DNA of 64,000 bases from JAWKWH01 sp963669415 (GCA_963669415.2 CAXXPS010000003.1:806001-870000), one strand, 5' to 3'; shown: positions 18,207-27,920, counted from the first letter of the stretch. Numbers and translations are program-made. Notes: generated by a model not told the origin, from the letters alone.

Positions 18207-19232
18207 ATGACCGGTTCGAATAAGCTGTCACAACCATTGAAGATTGGATCGGTAACGATTCCAAATCGAGTCTTCCTTGCGCCGATGTCAGGCGTAACCG
18301 ACCTGCCGATGCGTGAGCTTGCGTTGCAGCACGGCGCGGGGCTGGTGGTGGCCGAAATGGTGCCGGGTGCCGAACTTGCCAAAGGCAAGCCCGAATCCCG
18401 CCGTCGCATTCGCAAAGCAAAAAATGCCGTGCACATGGTGCAGTTGGCCGGACGTGAGCCGGGCCTTTTGGCGGAAGGTGCCCGCATAGCAGCAGGCGAG
18501 GGCGCCGATATCATCGACATCAATATGGGTTGCCCGGCCAAAAAGGTGACCGGAGGATATTGCGGATCGGCGTTGATGCGCGATCCGGATTTGGCCTCGC
18601 GCCTGATTGATGCCGTGATCGAAGCGGTCGAAGTGCCGGTCACGGTCAAGATGCGTCTGGGTTGGGACGAAAACAGTTTAAATGCGCCGCACATAGCTTC
18701 CCGCGCGCAGTCGCTCGGCGCGAGCATGATCACGGTTCACGGGCGCACGAGAAGCCAGTTCTATAAAGGTGCCGCCAACTGGACTGCGATCGCAAATGTC
18801 AAATCGGCGATCAGTGTGCCGCTGATCGTTAATGGTGACATATCGTGCCTGGCCTCGGCAAAAACTGCGCTGATGGCATCGGGTGCTGACGCCATCATGG
18901 TTGGACGCGCCCACTATGGAGCACCGTGGACGGCCGGCGCAATTGCCGTCGAGGCGAAAGATGGAAGCCGTGGCAGGATGCCGTCCGGGTCAGATCTCGC
19001 CGATTATGTCGCTGCCCACTATGAGGCAATGCTTTCCTTGTATGGCCGTGAACGGGGTATGCGCCACGCGCGCAAGCATCTGGGCTGGTATGTAGACAAG
19101 CACTTGGGGAAAATTGATCCGGAAACCAGAAGCCGGATGATGACGGCGACCGACCACAATTTCGTTTTGTCGCTGATCGTAAGAGTATTTTCTGTTTTGC
19201 CTGAGCGTACTTTGGTCAGGAGAGCCGCGTGA
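18207..19232 (+). CDS. dusB: tRNA-dihydrouridine synthase, NifR3 type
   Basis: A 341-residue FMN enzyme reducing uridines in tRNA. It has the TIM-barrel Dus signatures: APMSGVTDLPMRE, NMGCPAKKVTGGYCGSALM with the general-acid cysteine, and VHGRTRSQFYKG. The frame is open back to a TTG at 18144, but the ATG at 18207 gives the usual N-terminus (LSQPLKIGSVTIPNRVFLAP); no strong Shine-Dalgarno sequence helps to decide. As in Rhodobacter and rhizobia it is the first gene of a nifR3-ntrB-ntrC operon, and its stop overlaps ntrB by 4 bp. Confidence 0.93.
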   Translation: MTGSNKLSQPLKIGSVTIPNRVFLAPMSGVTDLPMRELALQHGAGLVVAEMVPGAELAKGKPESRRRIRKAKNAVHMVQLAGREPGLLAEGARIAAGEGADIIDINMGCPAKKVTGGYCGSALMRDPDLASRLIDAVIEAVEVPVTVKMRLGWDENSLNAPHIASRAQSLGASMITVHGRTRSQFYKGAANWTAIANVKSAISVPLIVNGDISCLASAKTALMASGADAIMVGRAHYGAPWTAGAIAVEAKDGSRGRMPSGSDLADYVAAHYEAMLSLYGRERGMRHARKHLGWYVDKHLGKIDPETRSRMMTATDHNFVLSLIVRVFSVLPERTLVRRAA

Positions 19233-20365
19233 AACCTGAGCCCGCCTTGGCCGTGGACCTGACTGACGTGGTGCTCAACACCATCCAGCATCCTGTCATC
19301 ATGATCGGCGCGGACGACCATATCACCTACGCAAACAATCAAGCGGAGAGTTTTTTCGGAGCCAGCGCTGCTTCATTGCAGAAAAAAACGCTCGCAGAGT
19401 ATGTCGTATCCTCAAATCCGCTGTTTTCACTCGTTCAGCAGGTCAGGGAACAACAAAGCCCGGTGAACGAATACCGAGTGGACGTTGCTTCGCCCCGCCT
19501 TGGCGGCATGCGGACGGTCGATATATTCGCCGGTCCGGTTCACGAGTTGACCGGGGCAATTGTTGTCATGCTGCAAGAGCGGACCATGGCGGATAAAATC
19601 GATCGCCAGATGACCCACCGGGGCGCTGCCCGGTCAGTGACCGGTTTGGCTGCGATGCTGGCGCACGAGATCAAAAATCCTCTCTCCGGGATTCGTGGAG
19701 CAGCGCAATTGCTGGAAAGCTCGGCGGAAGATCAGGACAAGGAACTGACGCGTCTCATCACCGATGAAACCGATCGCATTGTTGCACTGGTCGACCGCAT
19801 GGAGATGTTTTCTGACGAAAGCCCGGTCAAGCGCGAGCCGGTCAACATCCACGTGGTATTCAGCCGCGTTAAATCGATTGCCCAGGCGGGATTTGCTACC
19901 GATGTCGCGATTGTCGAGCAATATGACCCATCGCTGCCGGCGGTTTTCGCAAATCATGATCAATTGGTGCAGGTGTTTTTGAACCTGTTGAAAAACGCCG
20001 CGGAGGCCGTTGACGGCCGACCAAATGCCCAGATCACGCTGTCGACAGCTTTTCGTCCGGGCATCCGTTTTTCAGTGCCGGGTTCAAAGGAGCGGGTGTC
20101 CCTTCCGCTGCAGTTCAGCATTTCCGACAATGGTCCCGGCGTTCCCGAAGACGTATTGCCGATCCTGTTCGACCCGTTCATCACCACAAAGCAAAATGGC
20201 TCAGGCCTTGGTCTTGCATTGGTAGCCAAAATAGTCGGCGAGCACGGCGGCGTCATTGAGTGCGATTCATCGCCCGAAGGCACAACGTTTCGTGTTCTTC
20301 TTCCCGACTGGAAGCCATCCACATCAACAGGCGCAAAGACCGATCTGAAGGGTGAACCGGCATGA
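19229..20365 (+). CDS. ntrB: Nitrogen regulation sensor kinase NtrB (GlnL)
   Basis: A 378-residue cytosolic histidine kinase: N-terminal PAS domain (about 15-120), phosphoacceptor helix with MLAHEIKNPLSGIRGAAQ, and a HATPase domain with NLLKNAAEAV, SDNGPGVP and GSGLGLALVAK. NtrB phosphorylates NtrC when nitrogen is low and is held in phosphatase mode by PII (family knowledge). The GTG start overlaps the dusB stop (GTGA), and the 3' end overlaps ntrC by 4 bp, so the three are coupled. Confidence 0.95.
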   Translation: MKPEPALAVDLTDVVLNTIQHPVIMIGADDHITYANNQAESFFGASAASLQKKTLAEYVVSSNPLFSLVQQVREQQSPVNEYRVDVASPRLGGMRTVDIFAGPVHELTGAIVVMLQERTMADKIDRQMTHRGAARSVTGLAAMLAHEIKNPLSGIRGAAQLLESSAEDQDKELTRLITDETDRIVALVDRMEMFSDESPVKREPVNIHVVFSRVKSIAQAGFATDVAIVEQYDPSLPAVFANHDQLVQVFLNLLKNAAEAVDGRPNAQITLSTAFRPGIRFSVPGSKERVSLPLQFSISDNGPGVPEDVLPILFDPFITTKQNGSGLGLALVAKIVGEHGGVIECDSSPEGTTFRVLLPDWKPSTSTGAKTDLKGEPA

Positions 20366-21819
20366 AAGGCGGAACCATTCTCGTGGCCGACGACGACGCG
20401 GCCATCAGGACCATCCTTAGCCAGGCTTTGTTTCGGGCCGGTTACAATGTGCGCGTGACGTCAAATGCCTCCACTCTGTGGCGATGGGTGGCCGACGGCG
20501 AGGGTGATATTGTCATTTCCGATGTGGTCATGCCGGATGAAAATATCTTTGACCTGCTGCCACAGATAACCAAATCCCGGCCAGACCTGCCGGTTATCAT
20601 CATGAGCGCTCAAAATACATTCATGACCGCGATTAAGGCATCCGAAAACGGCGCTTACGATTATCTGCCCAAGCCGTTTGATCTCAACGAGCTTTTGTCA
20701 ATTGTCAAACGGGCGATGACCGAGCCGAAGGCCGAACCTGCCAAAGCAGCCGAACCCAGCTTGCAGGAGGCGATGCCACTGGTCGGGCGATCTCCGGCAA
20801 TGCAAGACATCTACCGTGTCCTTGCCCGGCTGATGCAGACCGATTTGACTGCAATGATCACAGGCGAATCTGGAACCGGCAAGGAGCTCGTCGCACGAGC
20901 CTTGCACGAATATGGAAGGCGCAAGAGCGGGCCATTCGTTGCGATCAATATGGCGGCGATCCCGCGTGACCTGATCGAATCGGAGCTTTTTGGACACGAG
21001 AAGGGGGCTTTCACGGGTGCGCAGCACCGATCTGCCGGGCGGTTTCAACAAGCAGAAGGTGGTACGTTGTTTCTTGACGAGATCGGAGACATGCCCACCG
21101 ACGCACAGACGCGACTATTGCGGGTTCTTCAGCAGGGAGAGTACACCACGGTTGGCGGGCGAACGCCGCAAAAGACCGATGTCCGCATCATCGCCGCCTC
21201 CAACAAGGATCTGAGGCAACTGATCGATCAGGGCATCTTCCGTGAGGATCTTTATTACCGGCTCAATGTCGTACCGATCCGCTTGCCCGCATTGAGGGAA
21301 CGCGCAGATGATTTGCCGGATCTGGTTCGGCATTTCTTCCGTCAGATTGAGCAGGAAGGTCTCACAGCCAAAAGGATTGATGCATCCGGTCTGGAGCTGA
21401 TGAAGCGATATCCGTGGCCGGGCAATGTGCGTGAACTGGAAAATCTGGTCCGCAGATTGAGCGCGCTTTATCCCGAAGAGGAGATTTCTGCCGAGACCAT
21501 CAGAGGCGAGCTCGAACCCGTTGAAACTTATACCATCGGTGCGGCGGTCGCGGGAAATGATCCGGAAGACCTGGAAGCAGCAGTTGAGCACCATTTGCAG
21601 CTTTACTTTGCGAAATTTGGAGACGATTTGCCTCCGCCAGGCCTGCACCAGCGCGTCCTGCGGAAGGTGGAGATACCGATGGTGTTGGCAGCCTTGAGCG
21701 CAACCGGTGGAAATCAGATCAAGGCCGCCGATCTGCTCGGATTGAATCGCAATACATTACGCAAGAAAATTCGCGATTACGACATTGGATTCCCCGGAAA
21801 GCTCCGTTCCGGTCAATAG
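20362..21819 (+). CDS. ntrC: Nitrogen regulation response regulator NtrC
   Basis: A 485-residue sigma54-dependent activator. It has a receiver domain (about 1-120; phosphoacceptor Asp in VISDVVMPDE), an AAA+ ATPase (GESGTGKE Walker A; GHEKGAFTGAQHR, the loop that contacts sigma54; TLFLDEIGDMP Walker B), and a C-terminal Fis-type helix-turn-helix (GGNQIKAADLLGLNRNTLRKK). The intact GAFTGA loop contrasts with the NtrX downstream. Targets such as glnA/glnK and nif or nas genes are not in this window. Confidence 0.96.
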   Translation: MKGGTILVADDDAAIRTILSQALFRAGYNVRVTSNASTLWRWVADGEGDIVISDVVMPDENIFDLLPQITKSRPDLPVIIMSAQNTFMTAIKASENGAYDYLPKPFDLNELLSIVKRAMTEPKAEPAKAAEPSLQEAMPLVGRSPAMQDIYRVLARLMQTDLTAMITGESGTGKELVARALHEYGRRKSGPFVAINMAAIPRDLIESELFGHEKGAFTGAQHRSAGRFQQAEGGTLFLDEIGDMPTDAQTRLLRVLQQGEYTTVGGRTPQKTDVRIIAASNKDLRQLIDQGIFREDLYYRLNVVPIRLPALRERADDLPDLVRHFFRQIEQEGLTAKRIDASGLELMKRYPWPGNVRELENLVRRLSALYPEEEISAETIRGELEPVETYTIGAAVAGNDPEDLEAAVEHHLQLYFAKFGDDLPPPGLHQRVLRKVEIPMVLAALSATGGNQIKAADLLGLNRNTLRKKIRDYDIGFPGKLRSGQ

Positions 21820-21867
21820 GTTGCGTCGAATTTTCCCGGCTGGGTACTTTTTTCAATCACTTTCTAT

Positions 21868-21910
21868 TTTGTTGCAAAATCGCCACAATGCGTTGCATAC
21901 TTGCAACAAA
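21868..21910. promoter_or_regulatory. Inverted/direct TTGCAA repeats upstream of ntrY (candidate operator)
   Basis: TTTGTTGCAA (21868-21877) and TTGCAACAAA (21901-21910) are a perfect 10-bp inverted repeat with 23 bp between. A third partial copy, GTTGCA (21892-21897), pairs with the right arm as GTTGCA-4-TGCAAC. The copies at 21871 and 21892 are 21 bp apart, two helical turns. The block lies 22 bp upstream of the ntrY start in the only sizeable gap of the ntr cluster. It looks like a regulator-binding region; the regulator is unknown. Confidence 0.5.
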
Positions 21911-21931
21911 TTTTGAATCTACCGGGCGGAC

Positions 21932-24226
21932 ATGACCGTTCAATCCAACACCACATTGCCGGGAGACATTTCTTCCCCCGCACCGTTGACTGCGCGCCGA
22001 ATGTGGCTTGCGCCGGCCATTGTTGCTGTGATCGGAGCGCTGCTGACAGGCGCGGCTTCGTTCGTCATTCTGACAGGCCTGACAAGTATCCGCCCCGACG
22101 AAACAGTCACCCTGTCGCTGATTGCGATCAATGCCGGTTTCATCCTGCTTCTAATCGGCTTGATCGGACGCGAGCTGGCAAGAATTCTGGTGGCTCGGCG
22201 GACCGGCAAGGCTGCTTCAAGGCTGCACATCCGGATTGTTGCGATGTTTTCACTTGTCGCAGCCATTCCGGCGATCATGGTGGCCATCGTTGCCTCGATC
22301 ACGCTCGATGTCGGTCTCGACAGATGGTTCCAGGAGCGAACCCAGACGATCGTGCGTTCATCGCTTTCGATTGCCGAGGCTTATATTCGTGAAAATGCCC
22401 GCAATCTTCAGGGAACGGCGCTGTCAATGGCTTACGTGCTGGACCAGAACCGATCGGTCTATTCGCTGGACCGGAGCGGGTTTCGCCGCATATTGACCGA
22501 ACAGGCCGAGGGCAGGGCATTGGCGCATGCCGCGCTGATCAATGACAAGGGCGAATTTTTGATGATGGCCGACATAACCACCGGCTTTCAGATGCCTGAG
22601 CCACCCATCGAAGCCGTCGAAAAGGCTGGTGATGGCAATCCAGTTCTGATTGAACCCCGAATTCGCAACATCGTCGGCTCGATTGTCAAACTCAGACAGA
22701 TTCGGAATTCGTATCTGTATACGGTCCGCCTCGTCGATGCCGAAGTTATCAATGCGCGCCAAATCGTCAGCGCAAATGCCAATGAATTTCGTGAGTTGGA
22801 GGACAACAGAACCACAACCCAGATTGCATTCGCGCTTCTGTATCTCGGCATGACCCTGATTGTCGTCTTGTCCGCAATTCTCACGGGCATTGCGGTTGCC
22901 GACCGGCTGGTTCGGCCCATTCGGCAATTGATCGGAGCGGCGGATGAGGTAGCGACCGGCAATCTGGAGGTCTCTGTGCCCGTCCGCAGTTCCGATGGCG
23001 ATGTGGGCTCGCTTGCCAACACCTTCAACAAGATGATCCAGCAACTGAAGAGCCAGCGCAACGATCTCGTCTCCGCCAAGGATCAGATTGACGAACGCCG
23101 CCGTTTTTCCGAGGCAGTGCTGTCTGGGGTTACTTCTGGTGTGATTGGCGTGGACTCAGACGGCAAGATCACCATCTTGAACCGGACGGCCTCCGAAATG
23201 TTCTCACTGAAAGAGAAGAAGGCGGCCAACGCAATATTGGCGAAAGTGTTGCCGCATGTGGGCAAGGTTTTTGAAAATGCACAGTCGAGCCACCGGAAAG
23301 TACACCGCGAGCAGGTGGCATTTTTGAGGGGAGGGGTCGAGCGGACCTACAATATTCAGATCACCGTTGAGGAAAGTGGCGAGACCGAGTTGCAGCAATC
23401 TTATGTGGTGACCATCGACGACATCAGTGATCTTGTTCAAGCTCAGCGTTCGACAGCCTGGGCGGATGTAGCCCGTCGAATTGCGCACGAAATCAAAAAC
23501 CCGCTGACACCGATCCAGTTGTCGGCCGAGCGGATCAAACGCCGGTACGGAAAGGTGATTTCTGAAGATCGGGAGGTGTTTGACCAATGCACCGACACCA
23601 TCATCCGACAGGTAGGTGACATAGGCCGGATGGTCGATGAATTCTCCGCATTTGCTAGAATGCCGAAACCGGCAATGGAACAACTCGATCTTCGTGAAGT
23701 TCTCAGGGAGGCTTCGTTCCTTGTGGAGGTAAGTCGGAGTGAAATCGCCTTTGAACGCGACTATGGCAACGAGCCTTTGACCGGGTTGTTCGACAGCCGT
23801 CTTATGAACCAGGCATTCGGAAACATTATCAAGAATGCAGCGGAATCGACCGAGTCTGCAGCGCGAAACCGGGACGGTTCAGGAGTTATCCGGATAGAGG
23901 CGCGAACATCCGGCGAAGTGATCGAGGTTGATATCATCGACAATGGCAAGGGTTTGCCGAAGGAAAACCGGCAGCGGCTGCTGGAGCCGTACATGACGAC
24001 ACGTGACAAAGGCACCGGGCTTGGCCTCGCGATCGTGCGCAAAATCATCGAAGACCATGGCGGGACCCTGCAGTTGCATGACGCCCCCAAGAGTTTTCAT
24101 GAAGGCCGTGGTGCGATGATCCGCGTCACGGTACCAGCGACAAAAAACGATGAAGAGGGGACTGCGAACAATACGAGCGCAGATGGCGGGGACAACAAAG
24201 CAGAGATGAGTGAAGATGCCGTCTGA
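21932..24226 (+). CDS. ntrY: Nitrogen regulation transmembrane sensor kinase NtrY
   Basis: A 764-residue membrane kinase. It has four hydrophobic helices (three in about residues 25-115, one near 300-320) flanking a periplasmic sensor region, then a HAMP segment (RPIRQLIGAADEVATGNLEV), a PAS domain (about 380-490), phosphoacceptor helix IAHEIKNPLTPIQLSAERI and a HATPase domain (NIIKNAAEST, DNGKGLP, GTGLGLAIVRK). This is NtrY, partner of NtrX. It has its own upstream gap with repeats and overlaps ntrX at the 3' end. Confidence 0.95.
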   Translation: MTVQSNTTLPGDISSPAPLTARRMWLAPAIVAVIGALLTGAASFVILTGLTSIRPDETVTLSLIAINAGFILLLIGLIGRELARILVARRTGKAASRLHIRIVAMFSLVAAIPAIMVAIVASITLDVGLDRWFQERTQTIVRSSLSIAEAYIRENARNLQGTALSMAYVLDQNRSVYSLDRSGFRRILTEQAEGRALAHAALINDKGEFLMMADITTGFQMPEPPIEAVEKAGDGNPVLIEPRIRNIVGSIVKLRQIRNSYLYTVRLVDAEVINARQIVSANANEFRELEDNRTTTQIAFALLYLGMTLIVVLSAILTGIAVADRLVRPIRQLIGAADEVATGNLEVSVPVRSSDGDVGSLANTFNKMIQQLKSQRNDLVSAKDQIDERRRFSEAVLSGVTSGVIGVDSDGKITILNRTASEMFSLKEKKAANAILAKVLPHVGKVFENAQSSHRKVHREQVAFLRGGVERTYNIQITVEESGETELQQSYVVTIDDISDLVQAQRSTAWADVARRIAHEIKNPLTPIQLSAERIKRRYGKVISEDREVFDQCTDTIIRQVGDIGRMVDEFSAFARMPKPAMEQLDLREVLREASFLVEVSRSEIAFERDYGNEPLTGLFDSRLMNQAFGNIIKNAAESTESAARNRDGSGVIRIEARTSGEVIEVDIIDNGKGLPKENRQRLLEPYMTTRDKGTGLGLAIVRKIIEDHGGTLQLHDAPKSFHEGRGAMIRVTVPATKNDEEGTANNTSADGGDNKAEMSEDAV

Positions 24227-25577
24227 TATTCTGATAGTCGACGATGAGGAAGATATCCGCGAGTTGGTCGCCGGTATCCTTGACGACGAGGGACACGAAA
24301 CCAGAACCGCCGGCGACGCTGATTCCGCGCTCGCTTCGATTACGGAGCGGGTACCCAGATTGGTGTTTCTGGATATCTGGTTGCAGGGTTCCAGACTGGA
24401 CGGTTTGGCATTGCTAGATGAAATCAAGGCGCTTCATCCAAATCTGCCGGTGGTCATGATTTCGGGTCACGGCAACATCGAGACCGCGGTGTCGGCCATC
24501 AAGCGCGGTGCATACGACTTCATCGAAAAACCATTCAAGTCTGACCGGTTGATCATGATCTGTGAGCGCGCTCTGGAGACATCCAATCTGCGCAGGGAAG
24601 TCTCTGATCTGAAAAAAAGAAGCGGTGAGACACACGAGCTTATTGGAATGTCGGCGGCAATGAGCCAATTGCGACAGACCATAGAGAAGATCGCACCGAC
24701 GAACAGCCGCGTCATGGTTATCGGTCCTTCCGGGTGTGGCAAGGAACTGACCGCCAGGGCCATTCACAATCAGTCGAACAGGCGTTCCGGCCCATTTGTT
24801 ACCGTAAATGCGGCGACCATCACGCCTGATCGCATGGAGATCGAACTGTTTGGCACGGAGCCGAACGGTGCGGAACGCAAGGTGGGCGCTCTTGAAGAAG
24901 CTCATGGTGGCACGCTTTACATTGATGAAGTCGCCAATATGCCTCCGGAAACGCAGAGCCGTATTTTGCGGGTTCTGGTCGATCAGCAATTCGAGCGCGT
25001 CGGCGGCACCAAGCGGGTGAAAGTCGATGTCCGGATCATTTCCTCAACTTCGCAAAACCTGGAGGAACTGATCCGGCAGGGACAGTTCCGCGAAGATCTT
25101 TATCACCGTCTCGCTGTTGTTCCGGTGGTGGTGGCGGGGCTGGCGGAACGCCGGGAGGACATTCCGTACCTCATCGATCACTTCATGAAGCAGATGGCCA
25201 AACAGGCGGGCATCAAGCCGCGCTCGCTCGGCGATGATGCAATGGCAGTTCTGCAGGCGCATGATTGGCCTGGAAATGTGCGCCAACTTCGAAACAATGT
25301 TGAGCGTCTCATGATCCTGACACGCGGCGATGATCCGAATGCCCCGATTACTTCCGATCTGCTTCCCGGCGAGATTGGCGATGTGATGCCAAAAGCGCCA
25401 AACCAGTCCGATCAGCACATCATGACTTTGCCGCTTCGAGAGGCGCGCGAGCAGTTTGAAAAGGAATATCTGATCGCTCAAATCAACCGATTTGGCGGAA
25501 ACATATCGCGCACGGCGGAATTCATTGGTATGGAACGTTCAGCATTGCATCGGAAACTGAAATCGCTTGGTGTATGA
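24216..25577 (+). CDS. ntrX: NtrX response regulator (AAA+ domain without the GAFTGA loop)
   Basis: A receiver (about 1-120; LVFLDIWLQGSRLDG), an AAA+ domain (GPSGCGKELTAR Walker A; GGTLYIDEVANMP Walker B) and a Fis-type HTH (GGNISRTAEFIGMERSALHRK). Where NtrC has GAFTGA, this protein reads TEPNGAERKVGALEEA, so it should not productively contact sigma54. That is a known trait of alphaproteobacterial NtrX. The ATG at 24216 is chosen; an in-frame GTG at 24210 is possible. The start lies inside the ntrY coding sequence, implying coupled translation. Confidence 0.93.
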   Translation: MPSDILIVDDEEDIRELVAGILDDEGHETRTAGDADSALASITERVPRLVFLDIWLQGSRLDGLALLDEIKALHPNLPVVMISGHGNIETAVSAIKRGAYDFIEKPFKSDRLIMICERALETSNLRREVSDLKKRSGETHELIGMSAAMSQLRQTIEKIAPTNSRVMVIGPSGCGKELTARAIHNQSNRRSGPFVTVNAATITPDRMEIELFGTEPNGAERKVGALEEAHGGTLYIDEVANMPPETQSRILRVLVDQQFERVGGTKRVKVDVRIISSTSQNLEELIRQGQFREDLYHRLAVVPVVVAGLAERREDIPYLIDHFMKQMAKQAGIKPRSLGDDAMAVLQAHDWPGNVRQLRNNVERLMILTRGDDPNAPITSDLLPGEIGDVMPKAPNQSDQHIMTLPLREAREQFEKEYLIAQINRFGGNISRTAEFIGMERSALHRKLKSLGV

Positions 25578-25601
25578 CGCCACCGGTCTCGGGGGATTGA
25601 A

Positions 25602-26978
25602 TTGAAAGTCATCATTTGCGGCGGTGGCCAAGTCGGGTTTGGTATCGCTGAGCGATTGTCCAGCGAGCAGATTGACGTTTCGGTTATCGATACGTCGGCA
25701 GATCTTATTCGCAATATCCGTGACAATCTGGACGTAAGGGGATTCGTCGGCCACGGCTCGCACCCGGGCATGCTTGAGGCAGCCGGGGCACAGGAAGCGG
25801 ACATGATAATTGCGGTGACCCTCTATGACGAGGTCAATATGGTCGCCTGCCAGGTCGCCCATTCGCTGTTCAATGTACCGACCAAGATTGCCCGCGTGCG
25901 TGCGCAATCGTATCTGGAACCCCACTATCAGGATCTCTTCTCGCGGGATCACATGCCGATTGATGTGATTATTTCGCCAGAGCTCGAAGTGGGCGAAATG
26001 GTCTTGAGGCGAATTGCCATGCCGGGAGCCACGGACATTGTTCGCTTCGCCGACGAGAAGATCGTGCTTGTGGCAATCGAATGTCTGGAGGAATGTCCGG
26101 TTATCAACACGCCGTTGTCTCAGTTGAGCGAACTATTTCCCGATCTTCCATCCACCGTTGTCGGCGTTAATCGCGGCGACCGGCTGTTTATTCCCCATTC
26201 CCACGACCAGCTCGTCGCCGGTGACATGGCCTATGTTGCGACAGCGCGGGACCAGGTGAAGAGAACGCTGGGTCTGTTTGGGCACGAAGAAACCGAAGCG
26301 ACGCGGATTGTTATCGCCGGCGGTGGCAATATCGGTCTGTATGTTGCGAAGGCGATGGAAGCCCGTCAGGTACGTACTAAGGTCAAAATCATCGAGAACA
26401 ATCGCGACAGGGCGATCAAGGTTGCAGATCAACTGCACAGAACAGTGGTACTCGCAGGAAGTTCACTCGACCAGAAGCTGTTGATGGAGGCGGACATTGC
26501 CGACGCCGACCTGATGATCGCATTAACCAACAACGACCAGGTCAACATCCTGTCGAGCGTGATGGCCAAGCGGCTGGGATGCAAGGCCAACCTGACGCTT
26601 ATCAACGATCCGAGCTACCACGACTTTACCAAGACACTTGGCATCGATGCCCACATCAATCCACGTTCGGTCACCATCTCCCGTGTGTTGCAACATGTCC
26701 GGCGCGGTCGAATTCGTGCGGTTCACAGCGTCCACAAGGGCGGGGCCGAGGTGATCGAGGCGGAGGCCTTGGAGACATCACCTCTGGTGGGGCCGGAATT
26801 GCACGATGTTGAGCTGCCTGCAGGAATTCGCATTGGAGCGATTTACCGCGATGGTGAAATTATCAAACCAAGCGGCTCGGTTCGTATCAAACCGAATGAC
26901 CGCATCGTGATTTTTGCATTGTCCGGTGCGGTCAAACAGGTCGAACAGCTTTTCCGCGTCAGTCTCGAATTTTTCTAA
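25602..26978 (+). CDS. trkA: Trk potassium uptake system peripheral protein TrkA
   Basis: A 458-residue cytosolic NAD-binding regulator of the Trk K+ channel, built as two tandem RCK halves. Each half has a Rossmann nucleotide site (ICGGGQVGFGIAERL at the N-terminus; IAGGGNIGLYVAKAME near residue 235) followed by a TrkA_C domain. The start is TTG after GGGGG. Its location right after ntrX is conserved in rhizobia; no trkH or trkG is in the window. Confidence 0.94.
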   Translation: MKVIICGGGQVGFGIAERLSSEQIDVSVIDTSADLIRNIRDNLDVRGFVGHGSHPGMLEAAGAQEADMIIAVTLYDEVNMVACQVAHSLFNVPTKIARVRAQSYLEPHYQDLFSRDHMPIDVIISPELEVGEMVLRRIAMPGATDIVRFADEKIVLVAIECLEECPVINTPLSQLSELFPDLPSTVVGVNRGDRLFIPHSHDQLVAGDMAYVATARDQVKRTLGLFGHEETEATRIVIAGGGNIGLYVAKAMEARQVRTKVKIIENNRDRAIKVADQLHRTVVLAGSSLDQKLLMEADIADADLMIALTNNDQVNILSSVMAKRLGCKANLTLINDPSYHDFTKTLGIDAHINPRSVTISRVLQHVRRGRIRAVHSVHKGGAEVIEAEALETSPLVGPELHDVELPAGIRIGAIYRDGEIIKPSGSVRIKPNDRIVIFALSGAVKQVEQLFRVSLEFF

Positions 26979-27002
26979 GATTCATATTCCAGGAACCGCA
27001 AA

Positions 27003-27869
27003 ATGTCGCGCACCGCCTATGTCAATGGCCGCTATGTGCCCCACCAACAAGCTGCCGTTCATATCGAGGACAGAGGTTATCAATTTGCCGATGGAGTTTA
27101 CGAAGTCTGCGAAATTGCGCATCGGATGGTTGTCGATATGGGGCCGCACCTGGACCGTCTTGATCGATCCCTGAGAGAGCTGTCAATCGGTTGGCCGCTG
27201 AGCCGTTCATCGCTTGAACTGGTAATCGTTGAGACAGTCCGGCGAAATCGGGTGTCAGATGGTCTGGTATATGTGCAAGTCACCCGCGGTGTTGCACCAC
27301 GCGACCATGTCTTTCCGGCAGGGAAAGTCAAACCAGCCATCGTTGTTACCGCAAAGTCTGTCTCCCGTGCCGCAATGGATGCCAAGGCAAGCAAAGGCTT
27401 GAGCGTCATTACAGTGCCTGAAAATCGCTGGGAGAGAGTGGATATCAAGACTGTCGGATTATTGCCAAATGCGCTGGCGCGCCAGTCGGCGAAGGAGCAA
27501 GGCGCACAAGAAGCCTGGTTCATCAACCCCGATGGCACTGTAAAAGAAGGTGCTGCGACCAATGCATGGATAGTAACCATGGACGGCACTTTGGTCACAA
27601 GGCCGGCGGATAACGGTATTTTGAAGGGAATTACCCGGGCGACTGCGATGAAGGCCGCCGACAAGTTGGGGTATGTTGTTGAAGAGAGAGCATTTTCGGT
27701 CGAAGAAGCAAAAGCGTCAAAAGAAGCATTTGTTACTTCTGCCAGTTCGCTGGTGATGCCAGTTGTGTCAATTGATGGCGATATAATTGCAAATGGAAAT
27801 CCCGGAACAGTTGCGACCAGTCTTCGCGAAATGATATTTGACGTTGCGGAAAAACGCAGAGCTTGGTAA
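27003..27869 (+). CDS. D-amino-acid aminotransferase (fold-type IV PLP enzyme)
   Basis: A 288-residue class IV aminotransferase. The N-terminus YVNGRYVPHQQAAVHIEDRGYQF, the PLP-lysine region SVITVPENRWERVDIKTVGLL (quoted only in part: DIKTVGLLPNAL) and the EGAATNAWIV loop are typical of D-alanine aminotransferase (Dat). It would interconvert D-alanine and D-glutamate for peptidoglycan. Branched-chain or aminodeoxychorismate-lyase relatives share the fold, but the Dat-hfq-hflX order supports this call. A GGAACC-type weak ribosome site precedes the ATG. Confidence 0.88.
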   Translation: MSRTAYVNGRYVPHQQAAVHIEDRGYQFADGVYEVCEIAHRMVVDMGPHLDRLDRSLRELSIGWPLSRSSLELVIVETVRRNRVSDGLVYVQVTRGVAPRDHVFPAGKVKPAIVVTAKSVSRAAMDAKASKGLSVITVPENRWERVDIKTVGLLPNALARQSAKEQGAQEAWFINPDGTVKEGAATNAWIVTMDGTLVTRPADNGILKGITRATAMKAADKLGYVVEERAFSVEEAKASKEAFVTSASSLVMPVVSIDGDIIANGNPGTVATSLREMIFDVAEKRRAW

Positions 27870-27905
27870 CGGCATTTGGTAGCCGCTAATATGTTTGAGT
27901 AAATT

Positions 27906-27920
27906 ATTGGCAGTGCCAAT
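27906..27920. promoter_or_regulatory. Palindrome ATTGGCA-G-TGCCAAT in the hfq upstream region
   Basis: A perfect 7+1+7 palindrome centred at 27913, about 80 bp before the hfq ATG, in a 131-bp gap. It could be an operator for hfq-hflX. It does not have the GG/GC spacing of a sigma54 promoter. Evidence is the symmetry only. Confidence 0.35.
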
